64,000 nt of DNA, from positions 1-64,000 of the forward strand of contig NZ_LSZQ01000009.1 of assembly GCF_001580015.1 (NCBI RefSeq), read 5' to 3'. This document shows positions 9,497-20,507 of the stretch, in pieces. A program made the position numbers and the translations under genes. This DNA comes from Cephaloticoccus primus (GTDB lineage: Bacteria; Verrucomicrobiota; Verrucomicrobiia; Opitutales; Opitutaceae). The stretch's first letter is position 1. Each line of letters starts with the position of its first letter. The notes below the pieces were generated by a model. It saw only the letters and a list, made by a program, of their open reading frames with translations, was not told the DNA's origin and made no database searches.

Positions 9497-10447
9497 TTAG
9501 CTCGCCAAGGACTTGCGCAAGTCTTCGAGCTGGCCGGAGCTGCCGAGGAAGTCGTTTCGCGAGGCGATGAACTTCGCGTACTCGGCCATGAAGATCTTCC
9601 CGGGCGGGCGGAAGTCGAACTGCTCGGGGTTGTCGCGGAAAAACTCGCGGTGGACGCGCGTCCAGACGAGGCGCCCGTCAGTGTCGATGTTGACCTTGGT
9701 GACGCCTAGCTTGGCGGCCGGGAGGTACTCGTTGGGATCCACGCCCATCGAGTCCTGGATGGAGCCGCCAGCGGAGTTGATGCGGGCGACTTCGTCCTGA
9801 GGCACCGAGGAGGAGCCGTGCATGACGAGCGGAAATTGCGGCAGGCGGCTCTTGATTTGCTCCAGCACGTCGAAGTGCAGCGACTGGCGGCCCTTGAATT
9901 TGAAGGCGCCGTGGCTGGTGCCGATGGCGCAGGCGAGCGAGTCGCAGCCAGTTTGTTTCACAAACTCCTCGGCCTCGGCGGGGTCGGTGAGGCAGGCGTT
10001 TCCTTCGTCCACCTTGATGTCCTCTTCGACGCCGCCGAGCATGCCGAGCTCGGCTTCGACGGAGAGGCCCTTGGCGTGTGCGCGATCGACGACGCGCTTG
10101 GTGATGGCGACGTTTTCCTCGAAGGGATCGTGCGAGGCGTCGATCATGACAGAGCTGAAGAAGCCGGAGTCGATGCAGTCGTAGCAGGTTTGCTCGTCAC
10201 CGTGGTCGAGGTGGACGGCGAAGATGGCCTCGGGGTAGATCTCCGCTGCGCTGCGAATGATGGCCTCAAGCATGCGCTTGTCGGTGTATTTGCGCGCGCC
10301 CTTGGAGATCTGGATGATGAAGGGGGCCTGCGAGTCGATGCAGCCTTGGAACAGGCCCATCGCCTGTTCCGCATTGTTGATGTTGTAAGCCCCTACCGCG
10401 TATTTTCCGTAGGCGTGCTTGAAGAGTTGGGCAGTCGTAACGATCAT
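9497..10447 (-). CDS. fba: Fructose-bisphosphate aldolase, class II
   Basis: Zinc-dependent aldolase of glycolysis and gluconeogenesis that splits fructose 1,6-bisphosphate into DHAP and glyceraldehyde 3-phosphate. The TIM-barrel signatures are visible: AVHLDHGDE (zinc-binding His), EAELGMLGGVEED, GTSHGAFKF with a zinc His, VMHGSSSVPQD, and VTKVNIDTDGR for phosphate binding. The ATG at 10447 gives 317 residues beginning MIVTTAQLFKHAYGKYAVGAYN, the normal family start. The upstream open frame reads through MPE-5 and is rejected. A terminator follows. Some enzymes of this size prefer tagatose-bisphosphate; the sequence alone does not exclude that. Confidence 0.92.
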   Translation of the reverse strand: MIVTTAQLFKHAYGKYAVGAYNINNAEQAMGLFQGCIDSQAPFIIQISKGARKYTDKRMLEAIIRSAAEIYPEAIFAVHLDHGDEQTCYDCIDSGFFSSVMIDASHDPFEENVAITKRVVDRAHAKGLSVEAELGMLGGVEEDIKVDEGNACLTDPAEAEEFVKQTGCDSLACAIGTSHGAFKFKGRQSLHFDVLEQIKSRLPQFPLVMHGSSSVPQDEVARINSAGGSIQDSMGVDPNEYLPAAKLGVTKVNIDTDGRLVWTRVHREFFRDNPEQFDFRPPGKIFMAEYAKFIASRNDFLGSSGQLEDLRKSLAS

Positions 10448-10574
10448 GGAGCACCTAGGCAGGCGCACTCGCCCGTGGCAGACAAGATTATTGTAGGCGT
10501 GGCTACGACTGGTGAAGCCGCGCTGCTGGGCCCGAGTAGCCCGAGCGATAGGTAATGGGCGCAGGCAAGCCCTC

Positions 10575-10933
10575 CCACTGCGCGTGGGGCGGTGGCGTGG
10601 CGCCACGTGCCATTTACTGTGCGGTTTGCTTGTCGGGCGTCCCGCCCGACAAGCAAACCGCACAGTAAGGGATGACCGACCTTCGGTCGGGCAGAGATTT
10701 ACCCGTAAACTTTCTTGCCGCGCTCAAATGGGGTTTTCGCTTCATTCTCGCCCCGCTCTGGGGACAGCTGACGAGCCGCCAACGAGCGGCTCGCCAAATA
10801 GAACGGGGCTGCGCTCCTAGCAACGCGACGGGGGAAGTTCCTTAAATTTGCGATTTTGCCCGGGCGCTTTGCGCCCGGGCAAAATCGCAAATTCAATGGA
10901 AGTGGTCACTGACCACCGCCCCACGCGCAGTGG
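10575..10933. repeat. MPE-5, best preserved palindromic element
   Basis: Both 19-bp terminal inverted repeats are perfect: CCACTGCGCGTGGGGCGGT at 10575-10593 and its complement at 10915-10933. Modules in order: a GGCGTGG/CCACGTGCC palindrome; hairpin A with 26-bp perfect arms (10614-10639, 10643-10668, loop TCC); CCGACC-ttc-GGTCGG; TTTACCCGTAAA; GAGCCGC-caacga-GCGGCTC; hairpin B with 23-bp perfect arms (10845-10867, 10871-10893, loop TTT); and GTGGTCA-c-TGACCAC next to the right end. It lies between fba and ppdK, both leftward. Confidence 0.93.
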
Positions 10934-10983
10934 AGCCTTAGGTTCTTCTATTGGCCGCAGCGTTGTTGCCGCGGTTCGCGCGC

Positions 10984-11032
10984 AAAAAAAGCCGCCTCTG
11001 ACGCGGGGAGGTGTCGCCGAGGCGGCTTTTTT
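10984..11032. terminator. Bidirectional terminator after ppdK
   Basis: AAAAAAAGCCGCCTC and GAGGCGGCTTTTTT form a 9-bp GC-rich stem (10990-10998, 11019-11027) with A/T runs on both sides, so it can stop transcription from either direction. It lies about 70 nt past the ppdK stop. Confidence 0.88.
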
Positions 11033-11099
11033 AGAAAACGGAGCAGGGCGGCGCGGCGGGGCTGCAAGTGCCCACGCGCTGCCCTGCTTCGCGTGTGGC

Positions 11100-13889
<2,790 letters not shown>

Positions 13890-14234
13890 GTGTAGTTTTG
13901 TAGTTTTTGAGAGAAGGGTGTGTTCGGGAGACGCAGAGCAATGAATGCGCGTCGGGCGCAAAGGGCCCGCGAGTAGAGGGGCGCCCGAGGGACTGTCAAC
14001 GGTCTGCTTCGCCGAGCTGCTGTGGGGAGGGGGGCGCTGTGTGTGGCTTGCGCTGGCCGATAGGGCGTACTGCGCGCCCCTCGAAGAAAATGTGCATCAG
14101 CCGTTGCATTGAGGCGGGCCGCGCGGCAAGGCTGCCGCCTCTTTTGCTCAGCCCCTTCCCACCACTTGAAGAAAGACGAAGACATCTTTTCCGACTCCGC
14201 TGCCGAGCCCGAACTCGTGCGCGGAGGTAAGCCG
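13890..14234. other. Divergent intergenic region ppdK / tatC
   Basis: 345 bp between two diverging genes, so it must hold both promoters. No repeat element is seen. Near 14166 a TTG codon begins an in-frame acidic extension of TatC, a possible but less likely start. Confidence 0.5.
14223..14227 (+). promoter_or_regulatory. Ribosome binding site of tatC
   Basis: GGAGG lies 7 nt before the ATG at 14235. It is one of the few strong Shine-Dalgarno sites in the window and decides the tatC start against the upstream in-frame ATG (14109) and TTG (14166). Confidence 0.7.
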
Positions 14235-14981
14235 ATGGGCTTTTTCGACCACCTGGAGGATCTGCGCTGGACGCTGATCAAGTCCGCTGCGGCGTTCCTC
14301 GTTTTTGCGGTGCTGATCGGCCTGTTCATGCGGCAGTTTAACAATGCGCTGCTGTGGCCGCTGCGCTCAGTGCAGGAGGGGCGTCCCGAGCTGGCGCTCG
14401 ACCTGGGCACGGTGTCGATCATGGAGGGCTTCACGGTCGTGCTTCAGATGTGCTTCATGGGCGGGCTCATCCTCGCCGCGCCATTTATCCTGCTTTTTGT
14501 CGGGCAGTTTGTGAGCCCGGCGCTGACGCAGCGAGAGATGCGCGCGGTGCTGCCCCTGTGTGTGGCGGCGCTCGTGCTGTTCTTATGCGGAGCGTGCTTT
14601 GGGTACTTCGTCCTCGTGCCGAGCACCTTGGCCGTGTCCGTCGGGCTAAACGAGTACTTCGGCTTCGTGATGCGGTGGACGCCGGGCAGCTACTACGGGC
14701 TGCTCATGTGGCTGGTGCTCGGTGTGGGCGCGTCTTTCGAGTTTCCGCTGCTCATCGTGCTGCTGGTTTATATGGGCCTGATGAGCACAGCGACGCTCAC
14801 CAAGTACCGCCGCCACGCGGTCGTCGCGATCTTCATCATCGCGGCAATCGTGACCCCGACCCCCGATTTTGTGACGCAAACGATCTTTGCCGCCCCGCTA
14901 TACCTGCTGTTCGAAATCGCAGTCCTCGTCGGCAAACGCGTGGAGCGCAAACGCCACTCCCGCGAAGCCCTGACGGACTAA
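14235..14981 (+). CDS. tatC: Sec-independent (twin-arginine) translocase subunit TatC
   Basis: Multi-spanning inner-membrane receptor of the Tat pathway, which binds twin-arginine signal peptides of folded proteins. The 248-residue protein starts MGFFDHLEDLRWTLIK, the family N-terminus with the conserved glutamate used in signal recognition. Six hydrophobic helices follow, with FVSPALTQREMRAVLP, YFVLVPSTLAVSVG and AAIVTPTPDFVTQ as typical TatC stretches. No tatA or tatB lies next to it. Its last 146 bases overlap, on the other strand, the end of the solute-binding protein gene. Confidence 0.93.
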   Translation: MGFFDHLEDLRWTLIKSAAAFLVFAVLIGLFMRQFNNALLWPLRSVQEGRPELALDLGTVSIMEGFTVVLQMCFMGGLILAAPFILLFVGQFVSPALTQREMRAVLPLCVAALVLFLCGACFGYFVLVPSTLAVSVGLNEYFGFVMRWTPGSYYGLLMWLVLGVGASFEFPLLIVLLVYMGLMSTATLTKYRRHAVVAIFIIAAIVTPTPDFVTQTIFAAPLYLLFEIAVLVGKRVERKRHSREALTD

Positions 14982-16419
14982 AAGGTGCCCGGTTTTGGGA
15001 GCCGGAGAGGCAATCGCCCTGTGCTTCTAGTCGCTCGCCGAGTTGGAGCAGGGGTGCTTCGTCCTCTTTCAGAAACACGTTTCGAGAGATGAGTTTTAAA
15101 AGTCGGTTTTGGTAGTAATGAAGCAGGCGTAGGGCCTCGGGTTTCAGGACTTCGGCGTCGTAGAGGTTGTGTTTCTCGGCGTAAGCACGAAGGGCGATCG
15201 CGACGTTGGTGATGTAGGCATAGGCGATATTTGTGTAGGGGGAGGAGGGGCGCCGTGGTACGTTGGGCGCCGCCTCAATATAAAGCGTGCCGGAGGGCTG
15301 GCCGCATACATAAGGATCGGGCTCGTGGTAAAACGGCTCCTGCCAGAGTGTTTTCACTGGCGAGAGGATCATCGTTTTGCGCCACGTTTGCTCGGCGACT
15401 TCGGCCGAGGTATAGAGTGCTTTGGCCATTTCCCAAGCCTCCTCAATGTGTGCGCTGTATTTATTGATCCCGATCATGCAACCGCCTCGTGTACTGGTGC
15501 GACGACCGCCTTTGTGAAAGGCAGGCAGCGGCATGAGCTTGAGTTTCCCACCGAGCTGTGGGTTCTCGATTTTCCAGATGCCCAGCATCCAGTCGGGCAC
15601 AGTCGTGCCGATGACGAGCCCATCAAGATGCTGGCGGTGCCCCGACCCGTTGAACGGCACATCAATGGCTACACGCCCGGGCCCGGTAATCCATGTAGTG
15701 ATGGTAGCGAGCGTTTCGGCATTGCGTTCGTTAGCGAAGACAGGGGAGTCGCTCTCATCAAAAATCTGTCCATCGTTTTGGAGAATCAGGATGCTGATCA
15801 TGTCCTCTCTCATCTCCGAGAGATTGAGCAAGTAGCGGTCGGGCCGCCCATCGCCATCGCGGTCTTCCATCAGTGGGCGCATGAGGCGAAAGTAGTCGTC
15901 CCAAGTCTCAATCTGCGACACGTCGATTCCCGCTGCCTCCACAATATCTGCCCGATAGGCGAGTAGAACCGGGTGCACATCGTGAGGGAGTCCGAAGTGC
16001 CGCCCACGCGAGATTTGTTGGGAGAACGAAGGCTCGTTGATTTGCTCATAAAGCCCTTCTGCATGGAGCCGGTCGGTGATATCCAAAAAGCCGATCTGCT
16101 CAACTGGCCCGAGAAAAGCTTTTGGAAAGACGCCTTCATGAACCTCCAAAAGGTCGCCGACTGGCGTGCCTGAGAGAAATCCCGAGAGCATCCGTTGCTC
16201 CAACGCACGATCATGCAGGAGTGACATTACGAAGGGGTTTTGAGGGTGTTTGCGGTTCCACTCCTCAACTTTTTGGATGTAAGAGTCGCGTTGTATAAGA
16301 GAGAAGGTCCAAAACTGGATACCCTGCGGCTCATCCGCAGGCAGCAGCGCGACGATCAAGCTCGTTGCCAATGCCCCGACCAAGATGGCAAGTACGCCGG
16401 GAGAGCCGAACTTTCGCAT
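14836..16419 (-). CDS. Extracellular solute-binding protein, family 1 (sugar-type)
   Basis: Periplasmic binding protein of the MalE/UgpB class, 527 residues. It has a single N-terminal membrane segment (LAILVGALATSLIVALL) with no lipobox cysteine, so it is probably a signal anchor or signal peptide. Fold markers are FWTFSLIQRDSYIQKVEEWN at the start, GLPHDVHPVLLAYR, TWDDYFRLMRPL, and GRRTSTRGGCMIGINK in the C-lobe. The natural end is expected near LQLGERLEAQ; instead the frame continues about 55 residues through the intergenic region and into tatC on the other strand, so a stop codon has probably been lost. It sits 49 nt behind the TonB receptor gene and is likely co-transcribed. No ABC permease genes are next to it. 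Confidence 0.82.
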   Translation of the reverse strand: MRKFGSPGVLAILVGALATSLIVALLPADEPQGIQFWTFSLIQRDSYIQKVEEWNRKHPQNPFVMSLLHDRALEQRMLSGFLSGTPVGDLLEVHEGVFPKAFLGPVEQIGFLDITDRLHAEGLYEQINEPSFSQQISRGRHFGLPHDVHPVLLAYRADIVEAAGIDVSQIETWDDYFRLMRPLMEDRDGDGRPDRYLLNLSEMREDMISILILQNDGQIFDESDSPVFANERNAETLATITTWITGPGRVAIDVPFNGSGHRQHLDGLVIGTTVPDWMLGIWKIENPQLGGKLKLMPLPAFHKGGRRTSTRGGCMIGINKYSAHIEEAWEMAKALYTSAEVAEQTWRKTMILSPVKTLWQEPFYHEPDPYVCGQPSGTLYIEAAPNVPRRPSSPYTNIAYAYITNVAIALRAYAEKHNLYDAEVLKPEALRLLHYYQNRLLKLISRNVFLKEDEAPLLQLGERLEAQGDCLSGSQNRAPFSPSGLRGSGVCAPRVCRRGLRFRTAGIAGRQRSFASQNRGSGSRLPR

Positions 16420-16468
16420 GGTCGGAAGAGTGGGTTTACGCGGCGATGATAAACCGCCTTGTTGCAGC

Positions 16469-18772
16469 TTAAAACTTCATTGTTGTCTGGAGGCGGACGT
16501 TGCGGCCAGTGGCAGTTTCGATTCCGCTCTGGGAGAAGCGGCCACCTGAGCCCTTCACATAGCCCTTGTCGTCGGTGAGGTTGTCGACCATCAACCGGAG
16601 CTGGTAGCGGCTCCATGTATAAGCCCCACCTGCATTCCATGTTGTGTGACTTGGGACGAAAAAGCTGTTCTGTGTGGCCACGCCAAGTGGGGTGAAATCA
16701 ACGCTCGGTGTATCGCCCGCCCGTTCGCCTACGTAGCTAAAACCTGTGTACAGGCTGAGCCCTTTAAGGAGACCTTCATTAAAGCGATAATTGACCAAGG
16801 CCGCGCCAAGCTGATCCGAAACCGAGCGCACGTGGCGCCCGAGCGAATCGCGCATCCGTAGTCTGGTGAAACTCCCCATAACGGAGAGATTGCGTGTGAT
16901 TGCACCGTTGATCTCCACCTCGGTGCCGTGGTTACCGAAGTCGGAGAGGAAGGAAGGGGGCTGGCTCAGGTCTCCTGCGTAATACTCTATATTTGGAGTC
17001 GAAACATTGGTTTGGTTGATCTCGAAATAAGCGAGGTTCACCGCGAGGCGACGGTTGAAAAACTCCAGTTTTGCGCCCCACTCGTGCTGTTTTCCCTCGC
17101 GCCACAGTGGGGTGAAGTTGACCACAGCAGGCTGTGCGTTGGTCGAGTAGCTATAGTAAATGGATGCGGCAGGCGTTACTCGAACGAGGAGGCTTGCCAG
17201 GTACATATCTTTCGACTCGTCTAGCACGTCCTGCGGGTTGCTGGTAGCTTTATCGAGCGACTTGGTCTCTGTGTTATATCGCAGGTAACCGCCTGAAAGC
17301 GCGAAGCGGTCTTCCCAAAAAGTTACTCGCTGGTTGAGGTAGACCTGCCAATTGGTGTTTTCGTTTTTAACGTCACGGAAAAGCACTGTATCCCAAGCCA
17401 CGCTGCTGTCTTGGTTGGCGAGGTCGAAGAGATTGATCGGTGCGAGCGCACCATTGACCCGTTGATCTACCAACTCACCGTACACGTAGGCAAAGCCTGT
17501 GACTGTTTGTAGCCTCGCGAGCGGCGTCTCAAAACTGAGTGCCCAGTCGTTTTGGACCGCGTAGTTTTCAACTTGGGCTTTAATAATCCGCTCTCCGCGA
17601 ATCGGTACCGCGCTGGGGTCGTAATAGGGCGAAGAGGTTGCGATGTACGGGTTGAGCACTTCGTCGTAGTCGGCATTCGGATTGGCGAGCCCCCATACCT
17701 CGTCAGGCGTCGCGATACCTGTATAGGGATTGTAGCGAGCGGCCATACCAGGGGGGAAGAGAAAGGCTTGGTCGGAATACTCGTCAAAACGTTGGACGCG
17801 TCCCGCCAAGCGCATGACCAGGTATTGATTGAAAGAGGTGCTAAATGAGAGCGACAGACTGTGCTTCTGAAATGCGAGTCCGCTCCAGGGCGGCGTGCCG
17901 TTTAAGCCTTTGGGGCGAAAACCTGGGCCAAGGATTGGTTCTTGGCCGCGCCGTGTTACCGAGGAGTCTATGATCAGCGCGGGCTCGCGAAATACAGACG
18001 TCTCAAGGTAGTCGTAGCGCGCTACGAGTTCGCTCGTGGGGCTAACCCTCCACGTGAACTGTGGAGCGATTAGCTTGCTTCGCAGTTTCGCACTGCTCGC
18101 CCAATAGCGTTCTGTATCTTGGTAGGCAGCGATCAAACGGTAGGCAAAGTGATCGGAGCCAAACGGTGCAGTCGTATCGAGCGTAACTTTCTGCGCATCG
18201 AAGTTACCGATTAGGGCAGTAAGCGAGTGTTTGGGGATAAACTGTGGGGATTTGGTTACGATATTGATCGTGCCGCCGGGAGGGCCTCCGGGGGAGAGGA
18301 TGGCGTTGGGCCCTTTGCTCACTTCGATGCGCTCAATGAGAGACTCGTCGTAGTTGTGTGCACCGATGTCGCCGAAGTTATCGACTGTGCGGCTAAATGC
18401 CGACTCAAACCCGCGAATCATTATTCGGTCGCCATACATCGTACCTTCTCCGTCTTGGATACTTGCAATGTACTTAGCCGCATCGTGTATCCGTACAGGT
18501 GCGACGTCTTCCATAAAATCACGCGTAAGGACGCTGATTGAGCTCGGTGTTTCAATTAACTGCGTGCGTATCCGCACCGCAGAGACAGCCTCTGCCGCAC
18601 GATAACGATCAATCGTCTCGCTCGATACATTGAAAGCCGAGAGCACAACGAGCTCTTCGGCCTCTGGCTCGGCTTGTTCAGGGGAGTAAGGGCTCGGCTG
18701 GGCGCGCAGCCCGGCAGAAGTGGCAAGGGCGCAAAGGCCGAGCGCGAAGGGGACTAGCTGGGGGTATTTCAT
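16469..18772 (-). CDS. TonB-dependent outer-membrane receptor (first)
   Basis: Outer-membrane gated barrel for uptake of an unknown nutrient. The ATG at 18772 starts a signal peptide (MKYPQLVPFALGLCALATSAGLRAQ); the frame's earlier start at 18835 is not signal-like. A short TonB-box-like stretch (EELVVLSAFNVSSE) precedes the plug domain (SSISVLTRDFMEDV, RIMIRGFESAF, ERIEVSKGPNAILSPGGPPGGTINIVTKSP). The rest is a 22-strand-type barrel ending in GRNVRLQTTMKF with a terminal Phe. The plug resembles those of siderophore receptors, but Opitutaceae use such receptors widely, possibly for sugars. It heads an operon with the solute-binding protein. Upstream lie a terminator-like hairpin and an 8-mer tandem array. 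Confidence 0.92.
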   Translation of the reverse strand: MKYPQLVPFALGLCALATSAGLRAQPSPYSPEQAEPEAEELVVLSAFNVSSETIDRYRAAEAVSAVRIRTQLIETPSSISVLTRDFMEDVAPVRIHDAAKYIASIQDGEGTMYGDRIMIRGFESAFSRTVDNFGDIGAHNYDESLIERIEVSKGPNAILSPGGPPGGTINIVTKSPQFIPKHSLTALIGNFDAQKVTLDTTAPFGSDHFAYRLIAAYQDTERYWASSAKLRSKLIAPQFTWRVSPTSELVARYDYLETSVFREPALIIDSSVTRRGQEPILGPGFRPKGLNGTPPWSGLAFQKHSLSLSFSTSFNQYLVMRLAGRVQRFDEYSDQAFLFPPGMAARYNPYTGIATPDEVWGLANPNADYDEVLNPYIATSSPYYDPSAVPIRGERIIKAQVENYAVQNDWALSFETPLARLQTVTGFAYVYGELVDQRVNGALAPINLFDLANQDSSVAWDTVLFRDVKNENTNWQVYLNQRVTFWEDRFALSGGYLRYNTETKSLDKATSNPQDVLDESKDMYLASLLVRVTPAASIYYSYSTNAQPAVVNFTPLWREGKQHEWGAKLEFFNRRLAVNLAYFEINQTNVSTPNIEYYAGDLSQPPSFLSDFGNHGTEVEINGAITRNLSVMGSFTRLRMRDSLGRHVRSVSDQLGAALVNYRFNEGLLKGLSLYTGFSYVGERAGDTPSVDFTPLGVATQNSFFVPSHTTWNAGGAYTWSRYQLRLMVDNLTDDKGYVKGSGGRFSQSGIETATGRNVRLQTTMKF

Positions 18773-18820
18773 CGGGGTTTTGGGGTTTGGGGTTGTGGCT
18801 GCGTGCTCAGTAGCGGGCAC

Positions 18821-18856
18821 AAAAAAGCCAGTCACGGCGAAGGGCCGTCACTGGCT
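18821..18856 (-). terminator. Terminator-like hairpin in the leader of the first TonB receptor
   Basis: Read leftward, AGCCAGTGACGGC pairs with GCCGTGACTGGCT except for one central mismatch (18826-18838 with 18844-18856), followed by TTTTTT. It ends about 48 nt before the receptor ATG. No gene upstream on this strand obviously needs it, so it may act as an attenuator in the receptor leader. Confidence 0.7.
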
Positions 18857-18930
18857 AAAAAACGGGAGTGTCTATGAGCGTAACTTATTTTTAATAAATT
18901 ACTTGACAAGCTGGCGCCGTATTTTACATC

Positions 18931-18994
18931 AGCTTTCGAGCTTTCGAGCTTTCGAGCTTTCGAGCTTTCGAGCTTTCGAGCTTTCGAGCTTTCG
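18931..18994. repeat. Tandem array, 8 copies of AGCTTTCG
   Basis: Eight perfect head-to-tail copies of an 8-bp unit, followed by a partial AGCT. The flanks are mirrored: ATCAGCT on the left and AGCTGAT on the right. The array lies about 160 bp upstream of the TonB receptor start and about 20 bp before the candidate -35 box. Perfect short tandem repeats of this kind change copy number by slipped-strand mispairing. Confidence 0.95.
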
Positions 18995-19640
18995 AGCTGA
19001 TAGCGACAGCAGACGCGAAGCGTCTGCTCGCTTAGTCGGCGTGGGGGTGTGGGCCCGAGTAAACATTGCCAAGAGGGGGCTACGGCCAAACGGGTGTTTC
19101 GGTGTCGCCTGAATGCAAATCCGATTTTGAGCGGACGCTTTTATCCGCCCGAGCCAACTCCACGTACTACCTGCAAGCTATGGATTTGCAGGTTTGGGAT
19201 GACGAGATGGCTTTTTACTATGCGTAGGAGCGAAAGTGACCTGCGCGCAAAAAATCAAGAGAGCATCATCGTAAGTGGAGTTCGCCGTCTCGCGCACTGA
19301 CGCGGTTACCGGAGGGGAGCGGGGTGGGGTGGGGGCGCTTTTTCGCTCACAGCGCACGGAGCCCAGCAGCATGATGGTGAGGACGAGGGCCAAAAGCTGG
19401 ACGGGCAGCGCGATGCGTTGCCAATGGGAGCGCAGCGGAGGCGGGGCGGGTGTGCTCAGTGGTGAAGGCGTGGGTTGCATGAGCTGAATTGGCCGCAGCG
19501 GTGCGTACGTAATTGAGGGAGGGCGATTGGCACGAGGGCGGGGTGATGCTTGGGGAAGCGCGTCTCGCCCTCTCGTCTTTGGCTTTCCTGGCTTTATTTC
19601 TCTATTGCGGGTAGCCCCCGCACAACAATGGGCGCGTGCC

Positions 19641-20237
19641 TTAGCCCGCCACCGGCTCTGCTGGCGCGGGTGGCGTGAGCAGGGTGTGCTGCCCTGTGCG
19701 CAGGGCGGCGTATTCGAGCGCGACGGCAAAGAGGGCCGTAAAGCTCAGGTCGCTAAGGAGCGAGTTTCTGAAGAAGGATAAGGTCGAGGGGTACTCGGGG
19801 TGGCCGACTGTCAGTGCCTGCCACCAGCCTGCGAGTGTCTTGGCGTAAAATCCGTCTTCCGCCCAAGCCGCCGTGTTGGTGACGAGGTAGAACAGGAGCG
19901 AGGCCGCAAAGGCGCCGCCAAAGAGCGTGCCCCACGATTTGCGCCGCGCGATCAGGCAGCCGATGCCGATTGCGGCCACAAAGCAGAGCATGCGCAGGGC
20001 TACGCTGCTCCAGGGCATCTCGAAGAAGTCATACTCCGTGGCGTAGTGGTAGTTGACGTAGAGGTCGGAGAGGCCGAGCGCGGCGAGGGGCACGAGCCAT
20101 AGCCAGCGGTTGCGAAAGTACACGCCGCCGCAAAAGGCCAGGGCCATGAGCGGGGAAAAGTTTGCGAGCTCGGGGTGCCAAAGCGGGACGACTCGCCAAG
20201 CGGCGGCGAGCACGATGATCATTACTGCGTGCAACAT
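19641..20237 (-). CDS. DUF6580-like membrane protein (putative transport component)
   Basis: Integral membrane protein of 198 residues with about five helices. The N-terminus (WRVVPLWHPELANFSPLMALAFCGGVYF) matches the pattern of DUF6580 proteins, in which an R-x-x-P-H-P-x-N-F-x-P motif precedes the first helices. Family members are suspected transport proteins, possibly related to ECF substrate-binding components, but no substrate is established. AAIGIGCLIARRKSWGTLFGG, WAEDGFYAKTLAGWWQAL and a Pro/Ala tail follow. It is on the same strand as the TonB receptor but 868 bp upstream, so a functional link is only a possibility. Confidence 0.65.
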   Translation of the reverse strand: MLHAVMIIVLAAAWRVVPLWHPELANFSPLMALAFCGGVYFRNRWLWLVPLAALGLSDLYVNYHYATEYDFFEMPWSSVALRMLCFVAAIGIGCLIARRKSWGTLFGGAFAASLLFYLVTNTAAWAEDGFYAKTLAGWWQALTVGHPEYPSTLSFFRNSLLSDLSFTALFAVALEYAALRTGQHTLLTPPAPAEPVAG

Positions 20238-20507
20238 GAGGGGCGGAATGATGAGAAGAAGGGGGGAGTGTTTGGGGAAGGCGTGTGCGCTGCGGCGTTT
20301 GTTGATGGGTGGAGCGTTTGCCGTAGGGCAGGCGGTTTTGCCTTTTTGTCTCCGCGGCGCGTGGTGATAGCTCCTCGGGCGTTCGCGCGGTCACTCATGG
20401 GCGGGTGGCGAGACAGGGGGCGCGGGAGAGAGGTGGCGCTGATCAAAGCCGAGAGGAGAGAGCGGACAACAGGGATCGGACAAATAAAACGCCTTTCCGC
20501 GCCTGAC

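Larger units (their letters stand above)
18773..19640. other. Long non-coding upstream region of the first TonB receptor
   Basis: 868 bp without a convincing gene. It holds the leader hairpin (18821-18856), an AT-rich stretch (18880-18910) with a possible leftward promoter (TTGTCA at 18909-18904 and TAAGTT about 16 nt on), the 8-mer array (18931-18994), and a short inverted pair (ATGCAAATCC near 19112 and GGATTTGCA near 19182). A leftward frame from ATG 19480 to 19178 would encode a Pro-rich peptide with one membrane helix (LPVQLLALVLTIMLLGSV). It has no ribosome site and no recognised relative, so it is left unannotated. Confidence 0.55.

Noticed and set aside
18832-19089. Leader peptide encoded through the 8-mer array
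   Set aside because: A frame is open on the receptor strand, but any stop-free 8-mer array is open by nature, the start would be TTG, and no ribosome site is seen.
18773-19480. Cobalamin riboswitch before the first TonB receptor
   Set aside because: No recognisable B12-box-like sequence was found on the receptor strand; the only clear structure is a terminator.
19178-19729. Leftward frame with one membrane helix near the first receptor
   Set aside because: No ribosome site, Pro/Arg-rich ends and no recognised relative; it could be a small membrane protein from ATG 19480 but cannot be supported.
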